Of a DNA stretch of 64,000 nt, positions 1-11,100 are shown in pieces. The notes under the pieces were generated by a model. That model was given only the letters and a program-made list of their open reading frames with translations, had not been told where the DNA came from and did not search any database. This stretch comes from Beta vulgaris subsp. vulgaris. Taxonomy: Eukaryota; Streptophyta; Magnoliopsida; Caryophyllales; Amaranthaceae. The stretch lies in assembly GCF_026745355.1 (NCBI RefSeq), contig NC_079207.1:14929317-14993316 (forward strand), read 5' to 3'. Position 1 is the first letter of the stretch. Each line of letters starts with the position of its first letter. The position numbers and the translations under genes are program-made.

Positions 1-695
1 TGTACCCAACTGGTTTTACACCTTTTGGTATTTGGGTTATTTGACCGAATACTTCACGTTTTTCAAGTGATTCTAATTCTGCTTGAATTGCCTCTTTCCA
101 TTTTGGCCAATCTTTTCTACGGCGACATTCATCAACTGTATTTGGCTCTACATCATTATCGTATGTCATTTCAACCGCTATCGAGTAAGCAAAAATTTCA
201 TTCAAGACAACATCTTTTCGATTCCATTGTCTCTTTGTAGAAACATAATTAATTGAAGTTTCATTGTTGTCTACGCTTTCATGTTCCTTTTCTTCTGGAA
301 CACGTTTCTCTTCATTTTTGTTTTCATCATGCTCTGTTGGGAGATTTATATTAATTTCGTTCGTTGTCTCCCCTTGCCTTTTCATTTTTCTCGGTTTTAA
401 ATCTTTAGAACCGGGTGGTCTGCCACGTTTTCGACGTGCTATTGACTCATTTTCAATTGCCTTATTGTCATTAGGAATTTCAATCCGTTCCGGAGCATTC
501 GCAGCAGGTACATGTGACTTTGTCACTTTCTTAGAATCTGTGAATGCATCTGGCAATTGGTTTGCAATACTTTGCAGATGAACAATTTTCTTGACTTCTT
601 GTTCACATGAATTTGTTCTCGGGTCCAGAAACATTTGCGATGCGTTCCATGTAATTTCCGATTTTATATCCAGAAACGACATTTGCGATGCGCGT

Positions 696-1440
696 TCAAT
701 TTTCAATTATTTTGTGGGTCCACTTCTCTCCCCCTAAGGATGGGAATACCGACTCATTAAAATGACAGTCGGCAAATCGAGCCGTAAATAGATCACCAGT
801 TGTTGGCTCTAAATATTTGATAATTGATGGAGATTCAAATCCAACATATATTCCCATCCTTCTTTGTGGACCCATTTTAGTACGTTGGGGCGGAGCAATA
901 GGTACATGTACAGCGCACCCAAAAATTTCAAATGTGAGATATTCGGTTCTCGACCAGATACTAATTGTAATGGTGAGAATTTGTGATAGGCTGTCGGCCT
1001 TAATCTTATCAATGTTGCCGCATGTAATATAGCATGACCCCAAGTAGTAGATGGCAATTTTGACCTCATTATTAATGGTCTTGCAATTAATTGTAGTCTT
1101 TTGATTAATGATTCAGCAAGACCATTTTGTGTATGTACATGAGGTACAGGGTGCTCAACAATAATCCCAATAGACATGCAATAGTCATTAAATGTTTGGG
1201 ATGTAAATTCCCCAGCATTGTCTAATCTTATTTTCTTTATTGTATGATCTGGGAATTGAGTTCTTAATCGAATTATTTGAGCCAAAAGTTTTGCAAATGC
1301 AACATTTCTGCTTGACAGAAGGCTCACATGTGACCATCGAGTAGAGGCATCAATTAATACCATGAAATAACGAAATGGTCCACATGCAGGATGAATAGGC
1401 CCACAAATATCTCCTTGAATTCTTTCTAAAACGTTGGAGA
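696..1440 (-). pseudogene. copia integrase core, frameshifted
   Basis: Retroviral-type integrase that would insert element cDNA. The DDE catalytic triad can be placed: Asp in VLIDASTRW, Asp in RLDNAGEF and Glu in NGLAESLIKR. The main open stretch is 809-1363; the reading continues upstream without an ATG (IQGDICGPIHPACGPFRYF), so the ATG at 1363 is internal. Near 920 the frame shifts: the sequence after SHLKFLGAL continues in another frame as FEIFGCAVHVPIAPPQ, the usual copia continuation. The gene is therefore broken. Confidence 0.85.
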
Positions 1441-1643
1441 TTCAGTGGTAATCTTATTTATAGATGGTCTGATTATCAATTTGCATGTAGAGCATGTTAA
1501 TTCATTTGACCGAGGACTTTGATGTTCTTTATAGAGTGTCCATTTGAGTTTTCAATGACTCTATGCATCATTCCTCTGAGGATGGCCTAATCGGTCATGC
1601 CATAGAGTAAATGATTTTCTATTATCTAACTTCTGGTTAGATA

Positions 1644-2054
1644 TCATATTAATTTCAATCGGACGTATATATATAGTCCCGAGGAAATTGCTGGCAATTT
1701 TTCATAGATGTATTTCTTGCCGTTTTTCTCTGCCGTTAGGCATATGAATTCCTCTTTGTTCACTGTCATTGTTTCCAAATGGTAACCATTCTGACGTACA
1801 TCTTTGAAACTTATGAGGTTCCTTCGAGATTTACTCGAATATAATGCGTCATTAATTATCAATTTTGTCCCATTTGGAAATATAATGCAAGCTTTTCCAG
1901 AGCCTTCAATTAGCTTGGTTGTCCCAGAAATTGTACTAACATTTGCTTGGAATATTGTAAGTTTTGAAAAATACTCTTTATTTTTCAATATGGTGTGTGT
2001 TGTCCCACTGTCCAGGAGACATTGTTCTTTAGTTCCAACTTCTGATGAATTCAT
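1644..2054 (-). pseudogene. copia aspartic protease fragment
   Basis: The translation contains the copia protease active-site motif LLDSGTTHTI (catalytic Asp-Ser-Gly; DSGTT) near its N-terminus, followed by the usual hydrophobic strand region and NLISFKDVRQNGYHLE. In an intact element this domain lies in the middle of a gag-pol polyprotein; here it begins about 40 bp from the primer-binding-site-like sequence, so the gag portion is lost. A stop follows GLYIYVRLKLI, where the GAG-pre-integrase domain would continue. Confidence 0.75.
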
Positions 2055-2096
2055 ATCTTAAAAAAAAATTCCGGTAGAACACTCGTGCTGATAACG

Positions 2097-2356
2097 TGTT
2101 GTGAGAAATAGAGAGAGAAGTTATGCAAATATATCAGAGAGTATTGTATTGCATTGATGTGTAAACTGATTTCTTACATCGATGTATTTATAAGCAAAGT
2201 TTTCTACTGTGCACAATTGCAAAGTTTTCAACACGGAAAGAAAATTACCTGACATGCATTAAATGCACGCAGGAAATATGGACTTCACACATATGTGAAC
2301 AGTGGACTTCACACATATGTAAACAGTCGAATTGTTCATTCCACTGTTTCTCAACA
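2097..2356 (-). repeat. putative 5' LTR of the copia element
   Basis: The segment is bounded by TG and CA (TGTTGTGAG on the plus strand at the inner edge, CTCAACA at the outer edge) and is 260 bp long. It contains a TATA-like stretch (minus-strand TATAAATACATCG) and ends next to the primer-binding-like sequence. A near-tandem repeat of about 20 bp (CACACATATGTGAACAGT-like) lies at 2288-2330. The outer edge is inferred because the partner LTR is outside the window. Confidence 0.5.
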
Positions 2357-2604
2357 GTTATATTCATATGTTTGTGTATTTAAAATATCAGCTAATGAAT
2401 GGTTCAGACACAGTTTTAATTTTTTTTATACATATGGGCTTGTTTGGTAAGGAGAGATTCGGGGTAAAATTAGAAGTTTGAATTCATAATAGAGGATTTG
2501 ATTAGTCAATTCTCTAATTAAAGTGTTTGGTGAATAGAAGTTTCAATTAGCTGATTGTGCTCAAAAGGTTCTTTTTTTAAAAGCTAGGGGGAGAAGCTTT
2601 TTGA

Positions 2605-4948
2605 GAGTTAAGGATATAGTTAGGGACTAACCTTTTAACCTTTTCACCTTTTAGGTACTCCTAATTTTTTTTCACCTTTTGGGTACTCAACATATATTGT
2701 CGTTGAACTCAATTAAAAATTTTAACCACACATTTAACCACACCTTGAATTTAATGTATAATATTTTAAAAAAGGATGAGTTTTAGTTGCAGTTTCCTTC
2801 TAAAAAGGATTAATACAAAACAAATTATGGTGTACAACCATTAGAAACAAGTGGCTTCATATACTCTACTGCATCAAAACTTCAACTTTCACCATGCAAT
2901 ACTCCAACTTGCAAAATTCTCCAACCTGCAAAAAATCTTCAACCTGCAAAATTCGCCGAAATTATTACATTATAATTTAACATGTTATACTCTATTCATA
3001 CTCACTAAAAGTCTTTAAAGGCAATACAACTCACTAAACGACAGCTAATCCCACAAAACGAACTAATTTGAGTACATGACATTCTTATACATACTCAAAA
3101 AGTTACCACAAACTACATTGAAGATAAAATAATAAACAATAAAGCAATAAAGTCCATTAAAATTAATCCCAAAAAAGACCTATTATGGTAGTATTTACCT
3201 GATTAGTGGCAATAATTTAACTTCAACATCCAACATTTGCATCTTGACGACTTGATAAAGTTGATCTATTGCTTCTTTGTTGATCACTTGCATACTATTG
3301 AGATCAGAATCATCCTCGTAATCACTGTCCTCATTTATAGAATTCATTGCACTCCGAGCCGTTAACCTATCCAATGACTCCACCTCTCTATAATACTGGA
3401 GCTCTTTCTTTTTATCAGCTTTGATCTTACTCCTAGCATCTTGCACTTCTTCATCCTCATTATCAGTACCTTCTTCGTCAAAATCTATGTCATCATTCAA
3501 ATTAACAACTTGTTCATCTAATATGACATGTTCATCTTCAATGTTGTTGTCACTTTCTTCACTACGATCAATCTGACTTTCCCAAGTACTCCCATCAACC
3601 TGAGAGTCACCAAAGTTGAAGTGACAATCACCCCTAATTGGACCATTACCTTCAGTGTCATCATCAGAATCATGTTTATCACCATCAAAATGTTCTGTCC
3701 AAACATCAACTATTTTATAATTTAACAAAAAACTCCGAAACGTAGTGAATGTGGTATTATCATAATCTAAAAATCTGATACCAGTCTCAATATCCTTTAA
3801 GGGATCACAATAGTGAAGCTTGATCACATTACTATAACCCAAAGAGTTTACTATGCTCTTAAGGTAATTCACATCAATATCCACTGGCAAGTCATTGAAC
3901 AACTTTATTTCACCACCCATATATGTTAAGTTTGGATTATTTATCCACTTTCCACCATGGTGAAGTACAATACAAGGTGAGATATCCATACCTAACAAAG
4001 AAAAGAAAAACATAATAAACAAGCAGGAGTCCTAATTCACATTGATTTAGTTTGATTGAATGGAGTTTGATTGTCATTGAAAAAAAAACATAATAAACAA
4101 GCAGGAGTCCTAATATCCATGTGATGAACAATATTAGAAAGACTTGTTGTGGAATATGTTAGAAAAACTAGTTTGATTGACTGGAGTCCTAATTAACTTG
4201 AGAATGCAGCACCATTTTTACGAAATTCCAGTCAATCAAACTAATGCTTCAACTTGAAAAAACCAATTGTCTTTCTAACATATTCTAATATTTCCCATCA
4301 CATGCATATTATTAATCATTAATTCAACAATAGAATTTCATGATCAACAGACAAAAGCTTTTGCCTAATTCACCCAAAAATACACTGTATAAACTTCTAA
4401 TTAACCAGTTGAGAAAACAATTAGAAAGACACAGCATCGCAATAAGCAACCAACATAGGATCAATTTGGAAAGAAAATCATGAAATTCAACGTAATCCGT
4501 TTTGAGCTTTCAACACCTCAACCCATAAAATTCTCTAATTTGCAGAAAATTGCGAAAACAAATTAAAGAAAAGAGTGATATAATATCTTACCTTGAATTA
4601 TTGGGTAGATAATTAACCTTTAAATTCCTTCTCAATCGCAAGTGATTGATAATTTGCCCAGAAGAGTGTTTTGAAGAACAGAGAGAAATATGAAAAGTTG
4701 AACTTGTGGAAGGGTTTTGCCAAGTTAATTTTTTTTGGGTTAAAATTACTCATATGTATTTTGGCTTTTGGCGTAAAAAAAATATTATGGCAATTTTTTT
4801 AATTCATAAGTTAAGGCCCACTACTATGGTTAAACTATGGTTAAATTCTCAGGAATATGGATTGAGTACCTAAAAGGTGAAAAAAAAATAGGGAGTACCT
4901 AAAAGGTGAAAAAGTTAAAAGGTTAGTCCCTAACTATATCCTTAACTC
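2605..4948 (-). mobile_element. Mutator-like element (MULE) with long TIRs and 10-bp target duplication
   Basis: Both ends carry the same sequence in inverted orientation, beginning GAGTTAAGGATATAGTTAGG and staying closely similar for about 85 bp (2605-2690 and about 4863-4948). Each TIR contains two copies of CACCTTTTAGGTACTC-like sequence. The element is flanked by the direct repeat AGCTTTTTGA at 2595-2604 and 4949-4958, as expected for MULE insertion. The only coding region is a PB1-like protein on the minus strand; no DDE transposase or SWIM domain is present, so the 2344-bp element is non-autonomous. Confidence 0.9.
3195..3989 (-). CDS. MULE-associated PB1-like domain protein
   Basis: A 264-aa reading frame starting MDISPCIVLHHGGKW at 3989. 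The upstream ATG at 4022 was not used because it lies in what looks like intron (TTTCTTTGTTAG just before the chosen exon). Residues 1 to about 100 match the PB1-like domain found at the start of plant Mutator-type transposase proteins (GGKW, then YMGGEIKLF, DIDVNYL, GIRFLDYD). The remainder is strongly acidic (Asp/Glu-rich, about 110-220) with a short basic patch (IKADKKKEL). The stop overlaps a possible splice donor (CAG/GTAAAT), so a further exon cannot be excluded. It lies inside the TIR element at 2605-4948; function is unknown. Confidence 0.6.
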   Translation of the reverse strand: MDISPCIVLHHGGKWINNPNLTYMGGEIKLFNDLPVDIDVNYLKSIVNSLGYSNVIKLHYCDPLKDIETGIRFLDYDNTTFTTFRSFLLNYKIVDVWTEHFDGDKHDSDDDTEGNGPIRGDCHFNFGDSQVDGSTWESQIDRSEESDNNIEDEHVILDEQVVNLNDDIDFDEEGTDNEDEEVQDARSKIKADKKKELQYYREVESLDRLTARSAMNSINEDSDYEDDSDLNSMQVINKEAIDQLYQVVKMQMLDVEVKLLPLIR

Positions 4949-5176
4949 AGCTTTTTGACATTAGAGGTTATGGAATGAGTGGGACAATTGCATTTATATC
5001 CTAAAGTTGTTGATTACGTTAATAAACAATAAAAGATATAACAATAAATTATGCACATGTCCTTTTTGGTCATTTTACACAATTATGTAACAATCAACTA
5101 TCAACTATTTACCAAATATTTTTGTACAAACTGGTAGTCAAATAAGCTAATACAATCAGCTAACAATTAAAAGCTA

Positions 5177-5385
5177 CTCCCTCCGTTTCCTAAAGATCTT
5201 CCCACTTACTGTTCCTACAGATACCAAGGAAAATCAAGTTGTGTGGGGCATGGTGTGAGTAAAGTAGGAGAGAGAAAGGGGTTAAGATAAATAAACAAAT
5301 AAAAAGGGGTTAAGTAAGGGCATGGTGGGGCATGGTGGGGCATGGTGTGGGGGCATGGTGGGGCATGGTGTGATACCAAGGAGTA
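5177..5385 (+). mobile_element. Stowaway-type MITE, one end only
   Basis: Begins CTCCCTCCGTTTCC after a TA and is nearly identical for about 110 bp to the complete copy at 32390-32706. The right end is replaced by a purine-rich run of GGGCATGGTG-type repeats (about 5315-5375), so the second TIR is missing. Confidence 0.7.
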
Positions 5386-6029
5386 TTCGTTAATTACCAA
5401 AAATCCTATGTTATTGCGACTCCCTTATTTAACAGATGAAGAAATTTATATATGGTTCTCGTGGTGTGAGCATAATAAGAATTAATATATAAGATGAAAT
5501 TCTAATTATTAATAACATATATAGTCATAAAAAAAGGCATCAATTTTGTCATGTTTTCTAATAATTAATATTGCTATTTAAAAAAATCGATGTTTGTAAC
5601 TTATCTCTTGGGGTTTATATGCAGTACGAGCTTACATGCAACAAGAAAAATTATTATAGATGTACACGACGTTTACACTATAAATCAATAAACATACTTT
5701 TTAGGAATAATTGATATGAATAATCCAAGCTTTCATCTGCAGGTAGTAAAAATCAACAATCTGAGTTAGAGATGTTAGGATTATTGCAAATATGAGTAAA
5801 AGTTGAAAGTATTTATATCAATTGTAAATTGTTCCTTATTTGTTGAGTTAAAGGAGCCTTTTTCTTTATTTCTTACATATTTCTCTTTTATTTTTTAATT
5901 ATCTCCTATTCACAAATTTCTTTGATTTTCATTATTAATAATAGATTCTAAACAAATAGGAGTGTTGCTCTGAAAAGAAGATAATACTTCTTTCATTCAT
6001 TTTTGGTTGAAACTGTTATTCTATTATGA
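5386..6029. other. AT-rich intergenic stretch, nothing recognised
   Basis: No reading frame, tRNA or terminal-repeat pair was found. It is simple AT-rich sequence between the MITE remnant and the repeat at 6030. Confidence 0.5.
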
Positions 6030-6420
6030 ACCATAGACCAACTATAAGAAGGGGGGGTTTGAATTGTAGTTGAGAGGAAATTTTCAAATTTAGATTGTGA
6101 AATTAAAGTAACTTAAAAACAAAAGAAAAAAACACACGAGATTTTTAATAGGAAACTTCATAGGCCCAATACAAAGAAAAACCTTAACCACGAGTAATTT
6201 TGACTCAATACTCACTTTATAATAATAGGCTTAAAGACTCTTTTTTACAACCTATTAATGAACCTTTCTCTGTTCCTAAAGTAACTTGTTCCCGGTCACT
6301 TAGTTCCCCCTGAACTGATGACACTCACTTTGAATTCATTCAAAATCTTCTCTTTTCTCTCTTTCTTTCTCTCTCTTGAATACAAGAATAATCTCTGATT
6401 TTTCTCTTACCCAAACACTT
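6030..6420 (+). repeat. dispersed repeat related to 57955-58330
   Basis: Begins ACTATAAGAAGGGGGGG and continues through GAGATTTTTAATAGGAAAC, CTTTATAATAATAGGC and a TTCTCTCTTT-rich tail. The same order of motifs appears at 57955-58330 (ACTATAAGAGGGGGGG, ACGAGAGATTTTACGAGG, CACTATAATAGGCC, TTTCTCTTTCTC). The G-run followed by TG resembles a polypurine tract and LTR start, but that reading is inferred. Confidence 0.5.
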
Positions 6421-6609
6421 TGAATATTTCACAAGTATGTTCGTTAAATATGAGAGAAAATTACAGGAAAACCTTTCGAAGTTAATATTGAATCTTTGCT
6501 CAATAAAGTGATAAGTTTCCTTCGGGCAATTTTCCTCTAATATAGCTGCTGCTATTTCTTCTTTTGGAAATGTAATGTTCCACGTTCTCCTAGCTGAACT
6601 TCTATACAT

Positions 6610-7394
6610 CGCCCCACAATTACTTAAAATAGCCCAAAAAATAGTTGAAATTACCTCAATAACCTTTTCCTTTTTTTTCTTAAATCATCACCACCCACCT
6701 CTTGCCAAGCACCCACCACCACCACCCACCTCCTAACAGACTATCACCACCACCACCACCCACCTCCGATCCTGCCACGACAAGCCCTTAACCTTGAGTT
6801 CTCTCTCTCCTTCTCAAGCCCTTAACCCCTTAGGTCTCCCTCTCCTTCTCAGGCGACGACCACCTCTGCTATGTCCACCACCCCCGACTTCCGAGGCCTC
6901 GCTGGTCCACCACCCCCGACGACCTGAGACCAAGGCCACCAGCGGACCGCTCTCCCTCGACCCTCAATTGATTTTCACGAAATTTTTTTAGGATTGGGCG
7001 AACGTCCTCGGTGGATATTCGCCCCATGGTCGGAACGTCTGGCCTGGACGTTCCGGCCATGAGTGGAACGTCCACCGCGGACGATCGCCCCATGGCCGGA
7101 ACGTCCAGGCCAAACGTTCTGACCATGGGGCGAACGTCCAGGCCAAACGTTCCGACCATGGGGCGAACGCCCACCGCGGACGTTCCCCCAATCCTAAAAA
7201 AAAAATCGCGACAATCGTATGTGGGTGATGGTGGTGGTTGGGGAGGTAGGTGATGGCGGTGGAGGGTCACAGGTGGCAGTGGAGAGGTAGGGGGCGGTGG
7301 TGGGTGGTGGGGGTGGTGGGTGGTGTGGAAAAGAGGAAAGTGTAAAATAGTCCGAAAAAATGAATTTGGGGCGATTTTAAGTAATTTTTGGGCG
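6610..7394. mobile_element. TIR element of about 785 bp with GC-rich core
   Basis: The ends are inverted copies over 26 bp (6610-6635 and 7369-7394; core TTACTTAAAATNGCCC, three mismatches). Inside them lie inverted CCACCACC/GGTGGTGG tracts (6690-6780 and 7210-7320). The core (6990-7195) is made of imperfect 20-30 bp units built around GGAACGTCC, GCGGACG and CCATGG. Open frames here are products of the repeats. A target duplication is only hinted at (CTTCTATAC on the left; CTTCTAGAT after a gap on the right). Superfamily not assigned. Confidence 0.6.
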
Positions 7395-7563
7395 TTAACA
7401 AACCTCTCTTCTAGATGAGCGCTTGTAACGTTATGGAGATCATGGCCTGCACACGTTCCACAAACATTGCAACGGTAACAAACCACCTTCCACTATCCGT
7501 TAGTGGGCGAATTTCCAACGAGTGGGTTGAGTTAGTTGGAGAGCTTCAAACAGTTGGCTTAAC

Positions 7564-7678
<115 letters not shown>

Positions 7679-8171
7679 CTTTTGAATTTTTTATATTTTA
7701 CAAAATAAAAACTACATAACAACCCAAGTGTTTGTTGGCCATTGTGGCATCATCAAAACATAAAATACAACAAAATCATTTGAAATTTTGCAATATTACT
7801 CACTTACATTTGACCATATTTAGTAATTTATATATAAGGCAAAATATAATCACATAAAATCTTATTAAATTCATCTTAATATTTTAAATATCTATAATCA
7901 TAGATGTGAATGATTAACTTAAAATTATACATTGACAAGCATAAAAGTCTAACAATCTGCAACTAAAACTGAATTGAGGTATAATCTAACAAATTATTCG
8001 AATCATTAATTATCAAAGGTTAAAAAAGGAAATCAATGTCAAACACACCAGCTTCTGACTGTAACACAAGATCCTATCAGGTACAAAAAAAATCCATCAG
8101 CTACCAACATGAGAGGAAAAAAATCACTACATCAAATAGAAGCAGAAACAATCAGACTCCGTCTCATTTCT

Positions 8172-11100
8172 TCAGCCATCATATTGGCCCTCGGCAAATT
8201 TATTCTCCGGGTAAAACGTCGCCACGACTTCATTGCCACCAAACTTCCTTCCATTCATACCGACTCTGGCCCTTGAAGAACTCTCTATATCAGCATACTC
8301 CAAGAACACCTGAAACCACGTTAAAAGCAGAGTGCATTGAGACACACCGAAACGACCAACATATAAGGAAAGAGCTAGTTAAACAGAAGAAAAAGGTTAT
8401 TTACCAAACCCTTCCCTACTATAAACAAGAGGCATGTTGACCCTTTAACCCTTTGTTTTGTGAACTATGGTATTCCCAATATGAGCAAAGAATATAACTA
8501 TACCTTTTCATTATATAGACATTGACTAAATAGCCTTTCTCTTAGAGAAAGCATGATTACAAATGTGGTACGCCCTCATTTTCATATAAGTTCCCGCTTT
8601 ACTAACTTTTCTTATCCCATAAAAGTACATTTTGTCACTTCAGCCACCAACTTACTTATAAAATACAATTGCAACTTTGCAAACTATAAATGTAATTCAA
8701 CTTGTCAGTTCCAAATACCAGTATCATAACTAACAACTCCTAAACCAGTCTCCATAACCTTAAATGAAATACCTATTTTGCAATAAAGGGAGTACAGACT
8801 TACAGTATTAGTGATTCAACAGAAACAAGTAACAACTACCATAAATGAATGACCATGCGGCATTAGACAGAACTAACCTTTCCAAGCCCTGGTGAAGGCT
8901 CTCCATTTGGATGCGGTCTCGGGATGGCAACACTTAATAAAGAGCCTACAACACAAGAAAAAGAAATATATTACATATATGGTTCTCACTGAAATGAAAA
9001 CAATCAATGCAGACAAGAACACAGAAAAATGTATAACCTTTCTGCAAAATAACCACAACTCTTCACAGTAGAATATGGAAATATAAAACAGCATTAACAC
9101 ACAAATAAAGATGTACAATACAAACAACATATCTATCTAGATCAGAAAAAAGTTACAAAGAAAGTACCAAATCGTGTCCCCTCTTGTCTCATGTCATCAA
9201 GGATATCTTCAAATTCCTCGTCATCTTTGAGCTCATCGATATTTACACAGTTGGTTAAGCACACAATCTTGGTGGGAAGGCCACCAGGCTGCAATATCAT
9301 TTTCTGCAAAGGTAAAACAAGCGTGTCAAGAACTTTTTCTTTTTTTTAAAAAAAAAAAAAAGCACTAAAATAGAAAATGTGACATAGCTACAAACATGAT
9401 CAGGACAAACAACAGCCAATATGGAAGAATTGCCACGATACACGGGCATTTCATTGACACTGCCGCTCAACTACAAGGGTGAAATAAGCCATCTTACAAA
9501 AAATCACACTTTACAAGCTCCTGTCTTGAGATATCAACTTAGCTACGGCAGCAGCTATTCGAATTAATATAATAAATAGAACATGAACCGCATATCACCT
9601 GCAGTGCAATCTGCTGCTGAGCATGCATGTACACACTTTCTTGCTCCGGCTTTGGTTGCTGAGCACCCTGGTTTGCACGCCTAACGGTAAGGGTTTTATC
9701 TCCCATTTTGATTCCATTGAGTGCTTGACAAACAATATCTGTAACAGACAGATCTTGGTACACACAGAATGCATAGCCTTTTGAATTTCCAGTTTCTCTG
9801 TCTTTGACAAGATCAAAACCCCGAAGTGCTCCAAAGGACTCCAACAACTCCCGCACTTGAGCCTCAGTAAAGTAATAAGGAAGCCCGCCCACAAAGATCC
9901 TGTCAGGACCCTCAAGACCACCTGCAGAACCTGGTGTCAAGCCAACAGCACCTAGGTTCAGGTTCGGATTAGGCTGACTTGGACCCAATGCTGCCGCGAG
10001 GGATGGATTGTAGTCACTGGGTCTCCTCACCTTAACCGGAGTCCCCTGCAAAAGCAAGACCATAGGAATGCTATCAAAAATAATATCACTATTTTTATTC
10101 TACGCACACCAGCCTCCAGAAGTTAGGAGGAGACACAGAGAGGCACATATAGATCAAACCATACAGGGGTCCCAGAGTCCATACTCATTATAAAAACCGT
10201 GAACCAAGAAATGAAAATAATTTACCTCAAATGTGATACCGTCTAGCGCCATAGCATTACTAGCTTCCTCTACAGATCGCATCTCCACAAAAGCGAACTT
10301 CTTTTCATGGTTAATATATACATTGACAACAGCATCACCTGAACATGCACAAGGTGTATAACAATCATTTATGATTTATCTTTATACAACACTAACAACC
10401 TGTATACAGTAATTTCATAAAGCTTCGTGCTCCTACCCGGGCCTGCAGTATTTCCTGCAATTGCGGCCATAACATGGCTGAAAAAGGTAGCGACAGACTG
10501 TGGCACAACACGTTAAGCCAAAAATTATCAACAGAAAAAGGTTAAATAATACAAAGGGGTAAAAAGGATGTACAATCTGACGATAATAACAATTAAAAAC
10601 CTGTTCATTAGCTGTTGGGGGTAATCCTCCTACATAAACACGTCGAGCATGCCGAGTAGCCTGTAATTTCATACCAACTATGAGAATTTTGATGTATAAA
10701 CTAAAGAAGAGATCCTAAAGCAAAATATCATCTCAGTTAACCTGCTGAGTCATTGCTTGAACAGGCATGACAGGAAGAGTTCCAAGCTGCATCTACAAAA
10801 CAAGAGAACATGAAGGCCTAATGGTAGAAAACAAACAATAGCATGAACCATACAATTAAGATACACATACCTGCCCTGGTGTCAAGGGGAAAATATTGGG
10901 AAAAACCCCAGGAACAGGAGCTGTTGTAATCGGGGCTGTATAGAGTACAAAATTGTCATATTTCTATAGAAGCACCAAGTACATCGATGCTCAAAATGAA
11001 AAACCCACATCCTTATTGACCTTTTTCAAGATAAAATCACACATCCTATTTCGTTTTAAGTAAATATATGAATCCTTTCAATTAAAAGATTTTCTTTGGT

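Larger units (their letters stand above)
1..2356 (-). mobile_element. Ty1/copia retrotransposon, degenerate, truncated by window start
   Basis: Read on the minus strand the order is a putative 5' LTR (2097-2356), protease (1644-2054), a decayed GAG-pre-integrase stretch, integrase (about 696-1440), then a linker rich in Lys, Glu and Pro and the beginning of the reverse transcriptase domain, which runs off the window. Next to the LTR is a primer-binding-site-like sequence ending in GTTATCAGCACGAG, as in Retrofit-type copia elements. Almost nothing separates this site from the protease, so gag is missing. Frames are broken at several places, including inside the integrase, so the element is inactive. 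Lineage is inferred; the copia order PR-INT-RT is seen directly. Confidence 0.85.

Noticed and set aside
8036..8440. Plus-strand 134-codon frame
   Set aside because: Antisense to the last exon and 3' region of U2AF65, without any recognisable domain.
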